Assembly (NCBI RefSeq): GCF_947503855.1
Contig: NZ_CANNFF010000009.1
Location: 62,001 to 126,000 of the forward strand
DNA: 64,000 nt
Source of the DNA: an uncultured Polaribacter sp.
GTDB lineage: Bacteria > Bacteroidota > Bacteroidia > Flavobacteriales > Flavobacteriaceae
Direction of reading: 5' to 3'
This document shows positions 51,116 to 60,738 of this stretch, piece by piece. The first letter of the stretch is position 1. Each line of letters opens with the position of its first letter. The translations under genes and the position numbers were made by a program. A model generated the notes under the pieces. The model had not been told where the DNA came from, did no database searches, and was given only the letters and a program-made list of their open reading frames with translations.

Positions 51116-52924
51116 ATGAAAAAAGTAATTTTTCTTCTTTTAGTTACAATTAGTACTATAAGCAACGCACAACGAAATGAAGCTCAGAATGATTATCTGC
51201 TTGCAGAAAATTATTATAGAGAAGGTGCCTACGAAAAAGCAACTCAGATTTACAAAAAATTATATGATTCTAGTCCTTTTAATACCAGCTATCTAGGTCG
51301 GTTGATAAATTGTTACCAAGAAACAGCGCAATTTTTAAAAGCAGAAACACTTTTAAAAAACAGAATAAAAGCAGACAATAGCCAAATATATTTGTACGTG
51401 TATTTTGGGTATAATTTCGAGAAACAAGGCAACAAAGAAAAAGCAACAGAAAACTATAATTTAGCTATAGAAGGATTAAAAAAAACACCTTCTTATGGGG
51501 GTTTAATTGGGCGCTTGTTTAAAGATTACAATCAGTTAGATAATGCAATTTTAGCTTACCAAAAAGCTATGGATGTCAATAAAAATAGAAACTATAGTTT
51601 TCAAATAGCACAGATTTACGGAGAAAAGGGCGAGTTTAAGCAAATGTTTGAGTCTTACATAGATTTGGTAGATAAAAACGAACAATATTTTAGCCTTATA
51701 CAAAGATATACCAGCAAATACATTACAGACGATTCTGAAAATGAAAACAACATCCTTTTTAAAAAAACACTCTTAAAAAAATCATTAAGCAAGCCTAAAG
51801 ATGTTTGGAATATTCTACTAAGTTGGTTGTTTACACAACAAAAAAATTACACAAAAGCATTACTGCAAGAAAAAGCTTTGTATCAAAGAAAACAAGAAAG
51901 TTTAACCTCTATTTTTACTTTAGGTAAAATTGCTTTTGAGAACCAAGCTTATGATGCTTCTAAAGAATGTTTTGCTTTTATTTTAGAAAAGTCAGCCACT
52001 AATAGCCAAATTATTAACGCCAATTTATACCTTGCTAAAATTGCAGTTGCAACAAAAGATCCAAAAACAAAAGCGTTTTTTAATAGCCTTTTCGAAACTT
52101 TTGGTAAAAACACCTTAACCATAAAATTACAAGTAGAATATGCTGATTTTTTAACTTTCTCTAAAAACCAAGCCAACCAAGCCAATGCTGTTTTAGAAGA
52201 AGCACTTTCTTATGCAAACTCTAAATTTGACAAAGCTAGAATTACATTAAAATTAGGTGATGTTTTAGTGTTTACAAATAAGTTTAATAAAGCATTAATT
52301 TATTTTTCGCAAATTCAAACACTACTAAAAAACCATCAACTTGGGCATGAAGCACGTTTTAAAGTAGCACAAACTAGTTATTTTAAAGGAGATTTTGATT
52401 GGGCAAAAGCACAATTAAAAGTACTTAAAAGTTCTACAACACAACTAATTGCCAACGATGCTGTAAACTTATTCTTAAAAATTTCCGACAACGAACCTGT
52501 AGACTCAATTCCTTCGGGTTTAAAACAATTGGCAAAAGCAGAATTGCTTGCTTTTCAAAATAAAGATAATGAAGCTTTGGCGGAATTAAACAACTTAATT
52601 TCTTCTAAAGATATTTTAATAAACGGACTCATACCAGGCGAAGTAATTTACGATGACGTGTATTTTTTTAGAGCAAAATTATTTATCAAACAAAAAAAAT
52701 ATGCGGCTGCCATTTCAGATTTAGAAAAAATTGTTGCTGCAGATAATCAAGGTTTTTTAACAGATGATGTCTATTTTATGATGGCAGAAATTTATAAGAA
52801 TTATTTAAATGATATAGAAAAAGCCAAAAAATATTATCAAAAAATTATCTTTGAACAAACTTCTAGTATTTATTTGGTAGATGCCAGAAAAAACTTTAGA
52901 AAACTAAGAGGAGATACTATTTAG
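51116..52924 (+). CDS. Secreted tetratricopeptide-repeat protein
   Basis: 602 residues with a signal peptide (MKKVIFLLLVTISTISNAQ). The rest is helical repeats of TPR type: AENYYREGAYEKATQIYKKLY, YNFEKQGNKEKATENYNLAIE, LDNAILAYQKAMDV, ARITLKLGDVLVFTNKFNKALIYFSQIQ, RAKLFIKQKKYAAAISDLEKIV and AEIYKNYLNDIEKAKKYYQKII, across most of the protein. It probably serves as a periplasmic or outer-membrane scaffold. The same family is often found in front of the DUF4286-rsmA genes in Flavobacteriia. A heptad element follows. Confidence 0.88.
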   Translation: MKKVIFLLLVTISTISNAQRNEAQNDYLLAENYYREGAYEKATQIYKKLYDSSPFNTSYLGRLINCYQETAQFLKAETLLKNRIKADNSQIYLYVYFGYNFEKQGNKEKATENYNLAIEGLKKTPSYGGLIGRLFKDYNQLDNAILAYQKAMDVNKNRNYSFQIAQIYGEKGEFKQMFESYIDLVDKNEQYFSLIQRYTSKYITDDSENENNILFKKTLLKKSLSKPKDVWNILLSWLFTQQKNYTKALLQEKALYQRKQESLTSIFTLGKIAFENQAYDASKECFAFILEKSATNSQIINANLYLAKIAVATKDPKTKAFFNSLFETFGKNTLTIKLQVEYADFLTFSKNQANQANAVLEEALSYANSKFDKARITLKLGDVLVFTNKFNKALIYFSQIQTLLKNHQLGHEARFKVAQTSYFKGDFDWAKAQLKVLKSSTTQLIANDAVNLFLKISDNEPVDSIPSGLKQLAKAELLAFQNKDNEALAELNNLISSKDILINGLIPGEVIYDDVYFFRAKLFIKQKKYAAAISDLEKIVAADNQGFLTDDVYFMMAEIYKNYLNDIEKAKKYYQKIIFEQTSSIYLVDARKNFRKLRGDTI

Positions 52925-52934
52925 ATGACAGTTG

Positions 52935-52997
52935 TAGTGATTAGTCTTTAGAAAGACACCTAAAAACTACCGTCTAAAAACCAAAGACTAATAACTA
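52935..52997. repeat. Heptad quasi-palindrome between the TPR gene and DUF4286 gene
   Basis: The plus strand reads TAGTGAT, TAGTCTT, TAGAAAG (52935-52955). The minus strand reads six units in exact register from 52997 down to 52956: TAGTTAT, TAGTCTT, TGGTTTT, TAGACGG, TAGTTTT, TAGGTGT. The two arms abut at 52955/52956. Confidence 0.85.
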
Positions 52998-52999
52998 TT

Positions 53000-53329
53000 A
53001 TGTACATATACAACGTAACTATAAATATAGATGATGCCGCCCATAATGAGTGGTTAATTTGGATAGAATCTCATATCACAGAAGTGTTAAATACAGGCAA
53101 GTTTACCAAAGCAAAACTTACAGAAGTTTTAGTAAACGAAGAAATGGGAGGCAAAACATACTCCATTCAATACACAGCAAACACCAGAGAAGATTTAGAA
53201 GATTACTACAGAGAAGATGCAGATAATTTGCGTTTAGAAGGTTTAAAAAAATTTGCAGACAAAATGTTAGCTTTTAGAACCGAATTAAAAATTGTAAACG
53301 AGTTTTATCCAACAAACGAAAATAATTAG
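53000..53329 (+). CDS. DUF4286 family protein
   Basis: 109 residues, cytoplasmic. The start MYIYNVTINIDDAAHNEWLIWIESHI and the core VLVNEEMGGKTYSIQYTANTREDLEDYYREDADNL are typical of DUF4286, an alpha/beta (ferredoxin-like) domain of unknown role. It lies six bases upstream of rsmA, which is the usual neighbour, so it may help 16S rRNA methylation or share regulation only. Confidence 0.88.
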   Translation: MYIYNVTINIDDAAHNEWLIWIESHITEVLNTGKFTKAKLTEVLVNEEMGGKTYSIQYTANTREDLEDYYREDADNLRLEGLKKFADKMLAFRTELKIVNEFYPTNENN

Positions 53330-53335
53330 TCATTT

Positions 53336-54139
53336 ATGTCTGTAAAAGCAAAAAAACATTTAGGCCAACATTTTTTAAAAGATGAAAGTATTGCAAAAGA
53401 TATTGCAGATGCTTTAACAGAAAATGGTTATAATAATGTGTTAGAAATTGGGCCAGGTATGGGTGTTTTAACCAAATATTTATTGCAAAAAACACCAAAA
53501 GTTACAGTAATGGAGCTAGATAGAGAATCTGTAGTGTATTTAAAAGACGTTTTTCCTGTAGAACAATTAAATATAGATACCTCTGCAGAAAAATTTAAAA
53601 TTATAGAGGGCGATTTTTTAAAGCAAAACTTACAAAGTATATTTATAAACCAACAAGTAGCAATTATTGGTAATTTTCCTTATAATATATCTTCTCAGAT
53701 TGTATTTAAGGCCATAGAAAATAGAGCATTTGTTCCAGAGCTTTCAGGCATGTTCCAAAAAGAAGTAGCCAAAAGAATTGCAGAAAAAGAAGGCTCTAAA
53801 GTATATGGTATTTTGTCTGTATTAACCCAAGCTTTTTACGATGTAGAATATCTTTTTACAGTGCCACCTACTGTTTTTAATCCACCACCAAAAGTAGATT
53901 CTGGTGTCATTCGATGTATCAGAAAAGAAAATTACACACTTCCTGTAGACGAAAAATTATTTTTTAGAGTCGTAAAAACAGCCTTTAACCAACGTAGAAA
54001 AATGTTGCGTTCTAGTTTAAAATCTTTTCAACTTTCGGATTCTTTAAAAGAAGACCCTATATTTGCCAAACGTCCTGAACAATTATCGGTTTCAGCATTT
54101 ATTTTACTCACGCAAAAAATAGCAGAAAATGGCATTTGA
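53336..54139 (+). CDS. rsmA: 16S rRNA dimethyladenosine transferase
   Basis: 267 residues. It begins [11 protein letters not shown], then the SAM motif [13 protein letters not shown], the acidic ligand [10 protein letters not shown], and the N6-adenine catalytic motif [14 protein letters not shown]. The C-terminal helical domain has [13 protein letters not shown] and [13 protein letters not shown]. It dimethylates two adjacent adenines in helix 45 of 16S rRNA. It overlaps mgtE by 11 bases. Confidence 0.97.
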   Translation: MSVKAKKHLGQHFLKDESIAKDIADALTENGYNNVLEIGPGMGVLTKYLLQKTPKVTVMELDRESVVYLKDVFPVEQLNIDTSAEKFKIIEGDFLKQNLQSIFINQQVAIIGNFPYNISSQIVFKAIENRAFVPELSGMFQKEVAKRIAEKEGSKVYGILSVLTQAFYDVEYLFTVPPTVFNPPPKVDSGVIRCIRKENYTLPVDEKLFFRVVKTAFNQRRKMLRSSLKSFQLSDSLKEDPIFAKRPEQLSVSAFILLTQKIAENGI

Positions 54140-55478
54140 AATTACAGACGAATTTTTAGACGATCTAACAACGCTTATTGTCGAAAAAGATAATAAAGCC
54201 ATAACAGCCCTATTTTCTGATGTACATTATGCAGATATTGCAGAGGTTTTAGATGAGCTAGATTTTGATGAGGCTGTTTATATAATAAAGCTTTTAGATA
54301 GCGAAAAAACATCTGAAATTCTTACTGAATTAGATGAAGACATTCGTGAAAAAATCTTAGAAAATCTATCTGCTCAAGAAATTGCAGACGAAGTTGAAGA
54401 AATGGATTCTGATGATGCTGCTGATATTATTGGAGAACTTTCTGAGGAACGACAACAACGGGTAATTAATGCGTTAAGTGATGATGATTTAGCTGCAGAT
54501 ATAAAAGAATTACTGTCTTACGAAGACAATACAGCTGGTGCATTAATGGCAAAAGAGCTGGTAAAAGTTTACGAAACTTGGACGGTTGCTGGTTGCATGC
54601 GTAGAATTAGAGGACAAGCCAAAGAAGTTACAAGAGTACACTCTATTTATGTTGTAGATAAAAAAGAAAAATTAGTTGGTAGACTATCTTTAAAAGACTT
54701 AATTATTGCCAAATCTGATCAAAAAATAGCAGAAATTTCGAAAAATACAGTAGATGCTGTAAATGTTTCTTTAGATGATGAAGAAGTAGCTAAAATTATG
54801 GCAAAATACGATTTAGAAGCCATACCAGTTGTAGATGATAACAACGTTTTATTAGGTAGAATTACTATTGATGATATTGTAGACGTTTTAAAAGAAGAAG
54901 CAGACAAAGATTACCAAATGGCAGCTGGTTTAACGCAAGATGTAGATTCAGACGATAGTATTTTTCAATTGACAAAAGCACGTTTGCCTTGGCTATTTTT
55001 AGGTTTAATTGGTGGTGTAGGTGCTTTTATTATTATGGAAGGTTTTCAAGGAGTATTTACAAAATACGCTGCTTTGTTCTTTTTTACACCATTAATTGCA
55101 GCCATGGCTGGTAATGTAGGTGTACAATCATCAGCAATTATTGTACAAGGTTTGGCTAATGATGATGTAAAAGGAAGTATTAATAGCAGACTTTTAAAAG
55201 AAATGTTATTAGCGGCCTTGAACGGGTTTATTCTTTCGTTATTTTTATTTCTCTTTGTTTGGATCTATGAAGGCAAAACAGATTTAGCTTTGGCAATAGC
55301 TGTATCTCTGGTAGTTGTAATTATTGTAGCTGGTTTAATAGGTACTTTTGTACCCTTATTTTTAAATAAAAGAGGTATAGATCCAGCCATTGCAACAGGG
55401 CCTTTTATAACGACTTCTAATGATATTTTTGGAATCTTAATTTACTTTATGATTGCGAAAATGATTTTAGGTATTTAG
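54129..55478 (+). CDS. mgtE: Magnesium transporter MgtE
   Basis: 449 residues. The N-terminal acidic helical domain (about 1-130, many [14 protein letters not shown] repeats) precedes two CBS domains (about 135-260, with [24 protein letters not shown] and [23 protein letters not shown]) and five membrane helices from about 285, with [20 protein letters not shown] in the pore region. The N and CBS domains sense intracellular Mg2+ and close the channel. It starts within the last codons of rsmA. Confidence 0.96.
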   Translation: MAFEITDEFLDDLTTLIVEKDNKAITALFSDVHYADIAEVLDELDFDEAVYIIKLLDSEKTSEILTELDEDIREKILENLSAQEIADEVEEMDSDDAADIIGELSEERQQRVINALSDDDLAADIKELLSYEDNTAGALMAKELVKVYETWTVAGCMRRIRGQAKEVTRVHSIYVVDKKEKLVGRLSLKDLIIAKSDQKIAEISKNTVDAVNVSLDDEEVAKIMAKYDLEAIPVVDDNNVLLGRITIDDIVDVLKEEADKDYQMAAGLTQDVDSDDSIFQLTKARLPWLFLGLIGGVGAFIIMEGFQGVFTKYAALFFFTPLIAAMAGNVGVQSSAIIVQGLANDDVKGSINSRLLKEMLLAALNGFILSLFLFLFVWIYEGKTDLALAIAVSLVVVIIVAGLIGTFVPLFLNKRGIDPAIATGPFITTSNDIFGILIYFMIAKMILGI

Positions 55479-55488
55479 GTTTTAGAAG

Positions 55489-56019
55489 CTATCGTTTGAG
55501 CTTGCAAAACAAATCCCAAATTACAACACCTGTAGTTACAGAAATGTTTAAAGAGTGTTTGGTACCCAACTGAGGTATTTCTATACAGTCATCAGAAGCA
55601 TTTACCACGTCTTGTTGTACGCCTTTTACTTCATTACCCATTACAATAGCATATTTTTGATTTTTTTCTGGGAAAAATGTGTTTAGTTTGGTCGAATTTT
55701 CAGCCTGTTCTATAGCCAACACTTTCACTTTTTCTGCTTTCAACTTTTTAACCAATGCTAAAGTATCTTCAGCGTATTCCCAATTTACAGATTCTGTAGC
55801 ACCCAAAGCTGTTTTATGAATATCTTTATTGGGTGGTGTTGCAGAAATGCCACATAAATAAATTTTTTCAATCAAAAAAGCATCGCTAGTTCTAAAAACA
55901 GAACCAATGTTGTTTAAACTTCTAATATTGTCTAAAATCACAATTAAAGGCATTTTTTCAACAGCCTTAAACTCATCAACCGAAATTCTACCTAACTCGT
56001 TATTTTTTAATTTTCTCAT
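55489..56019 (-). CDS. TrmH-family (SPOUT) RNA 2'-O-methyltransferase
   Basis: 176 residues, short for the SpoU class and lacking an N-terminal substrate domain. Motif 1 is LDNIRSLNNIGSVFRTSD, motif 2 is YAIVMGNEVKGVQQDVV and motif 3 is IEIPQLGTKHSLNISVTTGVVIWDL, forming the knotted SAM site. It methylates the 2'-hydroxyl of an RNA nucleotide, most likely in tRNA or rRNA. Convergent with mgtE at a ten-base gap, and divergent from mutS. Confidence 0.93.
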   Translation of the reverse strand: MRKLKNNELGRISVDEFKAVEKMPLIVILDNIRSLNNIGSVFRTSDAFLIEKIYLCGISATPPNKDIHKTALGATESVNWEYAEDTLALVKKLKAEKVKVLAIEQAENSTKLNTFFPEKNQKYAIVMGNEVKGVQQDVVNASDDCIEIPQLGTKHSLNISVTTGVVIWDLFCKLKR

Positions 56020-56025
56020 ATTCTG

Positions 56026-56095
56026 TAGTTGGTGGTTGGTGTTTTTTAGTTGATGGTATGCTAACTATTAACCAAAAACTAAACACTAACAACTA
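56026..56095. repeat. Heptad quasi-palindrome between the TrmH-type gene and mutS
   Basis: Plus strand from 56026 to 56060: TAGTTGG, TGGTTGG, TGTTTTT, TAGTTGA, TGGTATG. Minus strand from 56095 down to 56061: TAGTTGT, TAGTGTT, TAGTTTT, TGGTTAA, TAGTTAG. The arms are five units each, abut without spacer and are in exact register. Confidence 0.85.
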
Positions 56096-56102
56096 TATTT
56101 TA

Positions 56103-56110
56103 TATCTTCG
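56103..56110 (+). promoter_or_regulatory. Near-consensus -7 box (TATCTTCG) of mutS
   Basis: One mismatch to TAnnTTTG; predicted transcription start near 56116, giving a leader of about 22 bases to the TTG start at 56138. Confidence 0.45.
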
Positions 56111-56137
56111 CAAAACTAATCCAAAAATTTCTAAAAC

Positions 56138-58768
56138 TTGGCAAAATCCAAAGCAAAAAAGGTTACACCTTTAATGAAACAGTACAATGCCATTAAGGTA
56201 AAATACCCTGATGCTATGTTGCTTTTTCGTGTAGGAGATTTTTACGAAACTTTTGGAGAAGACGCCAAAAAAGCGGCCGAAATTTTAGGGATTATTTTAA
56301 CAAAAAGAGGTGCTGGTTCCGATTCTGAAACAGCTTTGGCAGGTTTTCCTCATCACTCTTTAAACACCTATTTACCAAAGTTGGTCAAAGCAGGTATGCG
56401 TGTTGCAATTTGCGATCAGTTAGAAGATCCCAAAATGACCAAAACTATCGTAAAACGTGGTGTTACAGAATTGGTTACACCTGGTGTTTCTTTAAACGAC
56501 GAGGTTTTACAGTCTAAAAAAAACAATTTTTTAGCAGCCATTCATTTCCATACTTCAATTCGCTCTGCAACAAATAAACAAATCGGAATTTCGTTTTTAG
56601 ATGTTTCTACTGGCGAATTTTTAGTGGCTGAAGGAAATGCAGAGTATATTGATAAATTGGTTCAAAATTTTAATCCGAGTGAAATTTTAGTTGAAAAACA
56701 AAACAAACAACAATTTTTAGAGCTTTTCGAAAATAGATATTACGCTTTTTATTTAGACGATTGGGTTTTTCAAAAAGAATATGCCTACGAAACTTTACAA
56801 AATCATTTTGAAGTTAAAAACTTAAAAGGTTTTGGTATACAAGATTTAAAAAACGGCATCATTGCAGCAGGTGCTGTGTTGTATTATTTATCGGAAACGC
56901 AACACAATCAATTAAAACACATACAAACTGTTGGTAGAATTGCTGAAGACAATTATGTTTGGATGGACCGATTTACTGTTAGAAATTTAGAATTATATAA
57001 TCCAAATTCTGTAAATGCAGTTACACTTTTAGATGTGATTGACAAAACCATATCACCCATGGGTGGAAGGTTGCTAAAACGTTGGTTGGCATTGCCTTTA
57101 AAAAATATAGACGAGATAAAAAACAGGCACGAATTGGTGAAGTTTTTTATAGATTCTGTCGATTTTTCGAAAACAGTTACCTATCAATTAAAACAAATAT
57201 CAGACTTAGAAAGGTTGATTTCTAAAGTGGCAACAAGCAAAGCGTCACCTAGAGAAATTGTGTTGTTAAAAAGCTCTTTACAAGCCATATTACCTATAAA
57301 ATCTGCTGCAGAAAAAAGCAAAAATAAAACGGTTAAAAAGCTGGGCACACAACTGCATTCTTGCGATGTTTTAATTGCTAAAATTTCTGAAACTTTGTTT
57401 GATGATGCTCCTGTAAACATCAATAAAGGAAATGCCATTGCAAATGGTGTGCATCAAGAATTAGACGATTTACGTGCTATTGCATCGTCTGGAAAAGAGT
57501 ATTTAGATGAAATGTTGGCGCGCGAAACTGAACGAACAGGAATTAGTAGTTTAAAAATAGCTTTTAACAACGTTTTTGGGTACTATATAGAGGTTAGAAA
57601 TACGCATAAAGACAAAGTACCCACAACGTGGATACGCAAACAAACCTTAGTAAATGCAGAACGTTATATTACTGAAGAACTCAAAGAATACGAAACCAAA
57701 ATATTAGGTGCTGAAGAGAAAATACAGGTTTTAGAGCAAGAAATTTTTAGCAAATTATTGCAATACATCATTCAGTTTATACAAAAAATACAAGAAAATG
57801 CGCAAATTATTGCTAAAATAGATTGTTTGATCGGTTTTTCTGTATTAGCTGTAGATAACAATTATGTGCGTCCGCAAATGGATGAAAGTACCGATTTAGA
57901 AATTAAAAACGGACGTCATCCTGTAATTGAAAAACAATTGCCCATTGACCAAACCTATATTGCTAATGATGTTGTTTTAAACAGAAATCAACAACAAATA
58001 ATTATGATTACTGGACCTAATATGTCTGGTAAATCTGCTATTCTAAGGCAAACTGCACTTATTGTTTTATTAGCACAAATGGGGAGTTATGTACCTGCGC
58101 AAAATGCAAAAATTGGTATTGTAGACAAAATTTTTACCAGAGTTGGCGCCAGTGATAATATTTCTATGGGCGAATCTACATTTATGGTAGAAATGAACGA
58201 AACTGCATCAATCTTAAATAATATTTCTGAGCGTAGTTTGGTGTTGTTAGATGAAATTGGGCGTGGAACCTCTACTTATGACGGAATTTCAATTGCTTGG
58301 GCAATTTCTGAGTTTCTACATGAACATCCATCTAAAGCAAAAACCTTGTTTGCCACACATTACCACGAATTAAATGAAATGACTACCACTTTTGAGCGTA
58401 TTAAAAACTTTAATGTCTCTGTAAAAGAATTGGAAGACAACATTATTTTCTTACGCAAGCTGGTTTCTGGAGGCTCTAACCATAGTTTTGGAATTCATGT
58501 TGCTAAATTGGCTGGAATGCCAAATATGGTGATTCATAGGGCGAATAAAATACTAGCGCAGTTAGAAAAGAATAACAAAAATAGTGAGGTAAAAGATGTT
58601 TTAAAACAAGCCCAACATGAAGAAATGCAACTCAGCTTTTTTCAGTTAGATGACCCGCTTTTAGAAAATATTAGAGAAGAAATTTTAGCAACAAATATTG
58701 ATACACTAACGCCAATTGAAGCGCTTATGAAACTGAATGAGATTAAGCGAATGTTGGTGAAGAAGTAA
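56138..58768 (+). CDS. mutS: DNA mismatch repair protein MutS
   Basis: 876 residues from a TTG start; the first ATG in frame is 11 codons later and would cut the conserved [11 protein letters not shown]. The mismatch-binding FxE motif is in [13 protein letters not shown] (Phe with Glu near 34-37). The ATPase has Walker [12 protein letters not shown] and Walker [16 protein letters not shown], then the signature [10 protein letters not shown]. It recognises mismatches and recruits MutL. Monocistronic. Confidence 0.98.
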   Translation: MAKSKAKKVTPLMKQYNAIKVKYPDAMLLFRVGDFYETFGEDAKKAAEILGIILTKRGAGSDSETALAGFPHHSLNTYLPKLVKAGMRVAICDQLEDPKMTKTIVKRGVTELVTPGVSLNDEVLQSKKNNFLAAIHFHTSIRSATNKQIGISFLDVSTGEFLVAEGNAEYIDKLVQNFNPSEILVEKQNKQQFLELFENRYYAFYLDDWVFQKEYAYETLQNHFEVKNLKGFGIQDLKNGIIAAGAVLYYLSETQHNQLKHIQTVGRIAEDNYVWMDRFTVRNLELYNPNSVNAVTLLDVIDKTISPMGGRLLKRWLALPLKNIDEIKNRHELVKFFIDSVDFSKTVTYQLKQISDLERLISKVATSKASPREIVLLKSSLQAILPIKSAAEKSKNKTVKKLGTQLHSCDVLIAKISETLFDDAPVNINKGNAIANGVHQELDDLRAIASSGKEYLDEMLARETERTGISSLKIAFNNVFGYYIEVRNTHKDKVPTTWIRKQTLVNAERYITEELKEYETKILGAEEKIQVLEQEIFSKLLQYIIQFIQKIQENAQIIAKIDCLIGFSVLAVDNNYVRPQMDESTDLEIKNGRHPVIEKQLPIDQTYIANDVVLNRNQQQIIMITGPNMSGKSAILRQTALIVLLAQMGSYVPAQNAKIGIVDKIFTRVGASDNISMGESTFMVEMNETASILNNISERSLVLLDEIGRGTSTYDGISIAWAISEFLHEHPSKAKTLFATHYHELNEMTTTFERIKNFNVSVKELEDNIIFLRKLVSGGSNHSFGIHVAKLAGMPNMVIHRANKILAQLEKNNKNSEVKDVLKQAQHEEMQLSFFQLDDPLLENIREEILATNIDTLTPIEALMKLNEIKRMLVKK

Positions 58769-58775
58769 CGTGTTT

Positions 58776-58892
58776 GTAAAAGGTTAGTTACGTGGTTTAG
58801 CAATAAAATAAATAATTACTGACAAAGAAAATCCACGAGGATTTTCGTAAGTAAGCAAAAAGCAAGCAATTAATTTTGTACGGTGTTATGGG
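58776..58892. repeat. Dispersed element with a perfect hairpin after mutS
   Basis: The stretch includes GTTACGTGGTTTAGCAA, the perfect hairpin GAAAATCC-ACGA-GGATTTTC (58827-58846), and the end GTACGGTGTTATGGGC. I recall almost the same arrangement upstream or downstream of genes in several Flavobacteriia, with the constant end TACGGTGTTATGGGC; this is from memory. It may be a non-autonomous mobile element. Confidence 0.5.
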
Positions 58893-58895
58893 CTT

Positions 58896-59660
58896 TTAAT
58901 TATTTCTATCTGTATATAACCTTAATATTCGATGAATATTATTATTATTATTATTATCTATTTTTTTATAGGGGAGAACTTTTAAGAAACTTAAATTATG
59001 AGTAATTATTATATTATCATTATCATCATAACATTTTATTCTTAACTCTTTTGGTTCGTATATTTTTTTAAATTTAGTAAAAGTTAACTCTAACCTGCTA
59101 TTTTCACAATCGATTTCTTTTTCACCTTTTTTATTCCTAGTCACAATTATTTTCTCAAAAGAATAATCCTTTTTATTTATTTTAAATAAATTAAATTGAT
59201 GCTTTGATTCAGTTTCAATAAGGTAGTAATTATAACTCTCTCTAAAACTTAAAATATTACCATTACTCTTTTTTGCCCATTTTAAATTCGCATACATAAC
59301 TTGATATAAATAGTTAAATTTAGCTTTATGATTACCTCGAGTTTCTATTATTTTTATTTTAGAACTAAACAGTTTTTTAAATGAGACTAAAAAATCTATA
59401 TTATTATCGATACTATCTTTAAAATTTTTAAAAATAGATTTAACTTTATAATTAACACCTTTTTGGAAAGCATAATTATATCTTATATTATTCCTTGCAT
59501 CTCTCAATATTGAGGAAGCTATTTTTTTTTTATAGCTATCTAAAAGAACTATTTCTTTTAGTTTGATTACATTATTCAAAGTATCTTTTTGTGAAAATAC
59601 AATTATAGTATTACACAAAAAGATACCTAAAATAAAATATTTTATAAAATTATTATACAC
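58896..59660 (-). CDS. Secreted protein of unknown function
   Basis: 254 residues with a signal peptide ending VFSQ. The start is a GTG at 59660 that shares its G with the TAG stop of the upstream gene (TAGTG), so translation is coupled. The mature part is Lys/Asn-rich beta-strand sequence (DTLNNVIKLKEIVLLDSYKKKI, NYYLIETESKHQFNLFKI) and ends in a poly-Asn stretch (NNNNNN). I recognise no family; it may be a relative of the region following CarboxypepD_reg domains in flavobacterial proteins. Confidence 0.75.
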   Translation of the reverse strand: MYNNFIKYFILGIFLCNTIIVFSQKDTLNNVIKLKEIVLLDSYKKKIASSILRDARNNIRYNYAFQKGVNYKVKSIFKNFKDSIDNNIDFLVSFKKLFSSKIKIIETRGNHKAKFNYLYQVMYANLKWAKKSNGNILSFRESYNYYLIETESKHQFNLFKINKKDYSFEKIIVTRNKKGEKEIDCENSRLELTFTKFKKIYEPKELRIKCYDDNDNIIITHNLSFLKVLPYKKIDNNNNNNIHRILRLYTDRNN

Positions 59661-60199
59661 TATAATAATCTTATTGCAGCTATTGTCATTGCTACTTCTT
59701 TAGCTATTTTAGCAATGTCCTTTAAAACACAACCAGTTCTACAAATAGCTCTACCAAAACCTGTTCTTCTATCTTCTTTACATTGATCCCAACATGATGT
59801 TTTTGCTAATAATTTATTTTTAAATAATGCTTTAGTCATATTTTGATTTTCAATTAGAAAATTTGTTGATAAACCTGTTTTTTCAAAAAAATCATTTTCT
59901 ATTTGAAGGTTTGTTATTCCTTCAACATCTATCAAACCACTAGCTCTAAATTTAACATCAAAGTTATTCCCGTTTTCTAAAACAATATTAAATGTGAAAT
60001 CTTCTGTAAAAGATTCAGAATTAGTTGAAGTTTTACCCATTAAATCGTTATCTATTTTAGAATGAAAAAGAGCAGGTAATTTTACATCACTAAATTTTTT
60101 TGAAGTTTCTATTTCATCATTATTACAAGAGTTTAATAAAATAACAAATAGAGTAAGTAAAGTTAGTTTTACAGGTAGTTTAATTTTTAAATTTTTCAT
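59660..60199 (-). CDS. Lipoprotein with a C-terminal twin CX3C module
   Basis: 179 residues. The signal ends LLNSC (Cys25). The middle (about 30-130) is unremarkable, with DFTFNIVLENGNNFDVKF. Near the C-terminus comes Cys-WDQ-Cys, a basic 13-residue spacer and Cys-RTG-Cys, followed by a hydrophobic helical tail (AKIAKEVAMTIAAIRLL). The twin cysteine pairs recall the two small secreted peptides at 15.3-16.9 kb, though spacing and context differ. It is translationally coupled to the unknown secreted protein after it. Function unknown. Confidence 0.78.
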   Translation of the reverse strand: MKNLKIKLPVKLTLLTLFVILLNSCNNDEIETSKKFSDVKLPALFHSKIDNDLMGKTSTNSESFTEDFTFNIVLENGNNFDVKFRASGLIDVEGITNLQIENDFFEKTGLSTNFLIENQNMTKALFKNKLLAKTSCWDQCKEDRRTGFGRAICRTGCVLKDIAKIAKEVAMTIAAIRLL

Positions 60200-60474
60200 T
60201 TTAATTTGTATTTAATATTTCACGCATTCAATTTTTTAGGAGTATTGAATACTTGCAATTTTGCCTTCTTTTTCAAGAAACTCAGTTAACAGACAATTCA
60301 AAGTTTTAACTCTTTTATTTTTTTCTTCCAAGCAGAGTTTATTCTCGGATATGGTTAAATCTTGGTTTTAATTGCCCATAACTCTTTATAAACAAATAAT
60401 AAGTTGTTATATCCCGTCTATAAAGTGTGTTATTTTTTCTGTTATAAAAATAAACACTAAAAACGATGTTGTCA

Positions 60475-60540
60475 ATCCCTGAATTCAGGGATATTTTGGC
60501 ATCCCTGAATCCAGGGATATTTATCCCTGAATTCAGGGAT
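60475..60540. repeat. Triple palindrome, three copies of ATCCCTGAATTCAGGGAT
   Basis: Perfect 18-bp palindromes at 60475-60492 and 60523-60540, and one copy with a single central change (60501-60518). Their starts are 26 and 22 bases apart, about two helical turns, as in an operator array. A fourth, partial copy lies at 17366-17383 (15 of 18 positions). The rest of the 60200-60738 gap has an ORF fragment without a start near 60230-60360 on the minus strand and the small ORF below. Confidence 0.92.
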
Positions 60541-60615
60541 ACGAAGTTTTTAAATAAATGATAATCAGCACTTTACATTTTAGTGTTTTTTACACAAAAA
60601 AAGAAGGTTTAAAAA

Positions 60616-60696
60616 ATGAAAAAGCTAGCAAAAGAAATTTTAGCTATTGTTGAACCTTATTATTTACTAAAAAAAGAAAGCAACGTTAAAGAATAA
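60616..60696 (+). CDS. Very small ORF downstream of the triple palindrome
   Basis: 26 codons from ATG to TAA, MKKLAKEILAIVEP, then YYLLKKESNVKE. It is amphipathic and basic, preceded by a short purine-rich stretch (AAGAAGG, 60601-60607), and lies between the palindrome array and tatA. No homologue comes to mind; it may be a leader peptide or chance. Confidence 0.35.
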   Translation: MKKLAKEILAIVEPYYLLKKESNVKE

Positions 60697-60726
60697 TAGT
60701 TTATTCTATTTATTAAAATAACTCAT

Positions 60727-60734
60727 TATCTTTG
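60727..60734 (+). promoter_or_regulatory. -7 box (TATCTTTG) of tatA
   Basis: Exact TAnnTTTG match four bases before the ATG at 60739, so the predicted start lies on the start codon: another leaderless candidate. Confidence 0.6.
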
Positions 60735-60738
60735 TCGT

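Noticed and set aside
60230..60360. Possible gene remnant, minus strand (QDLTISENKLCLEEKN to GKIASIQYS)
   Set aside because: About 43 open codons without a start codon; charged and helical, but no family can be named, so I did not list it as a gene.
60475..60540. CRISPR-like direct repeats
   Set aside because: Only three copies with 4-8 bases between them, and each is a palindrome; the spacers are far too short and no cas gene is present.
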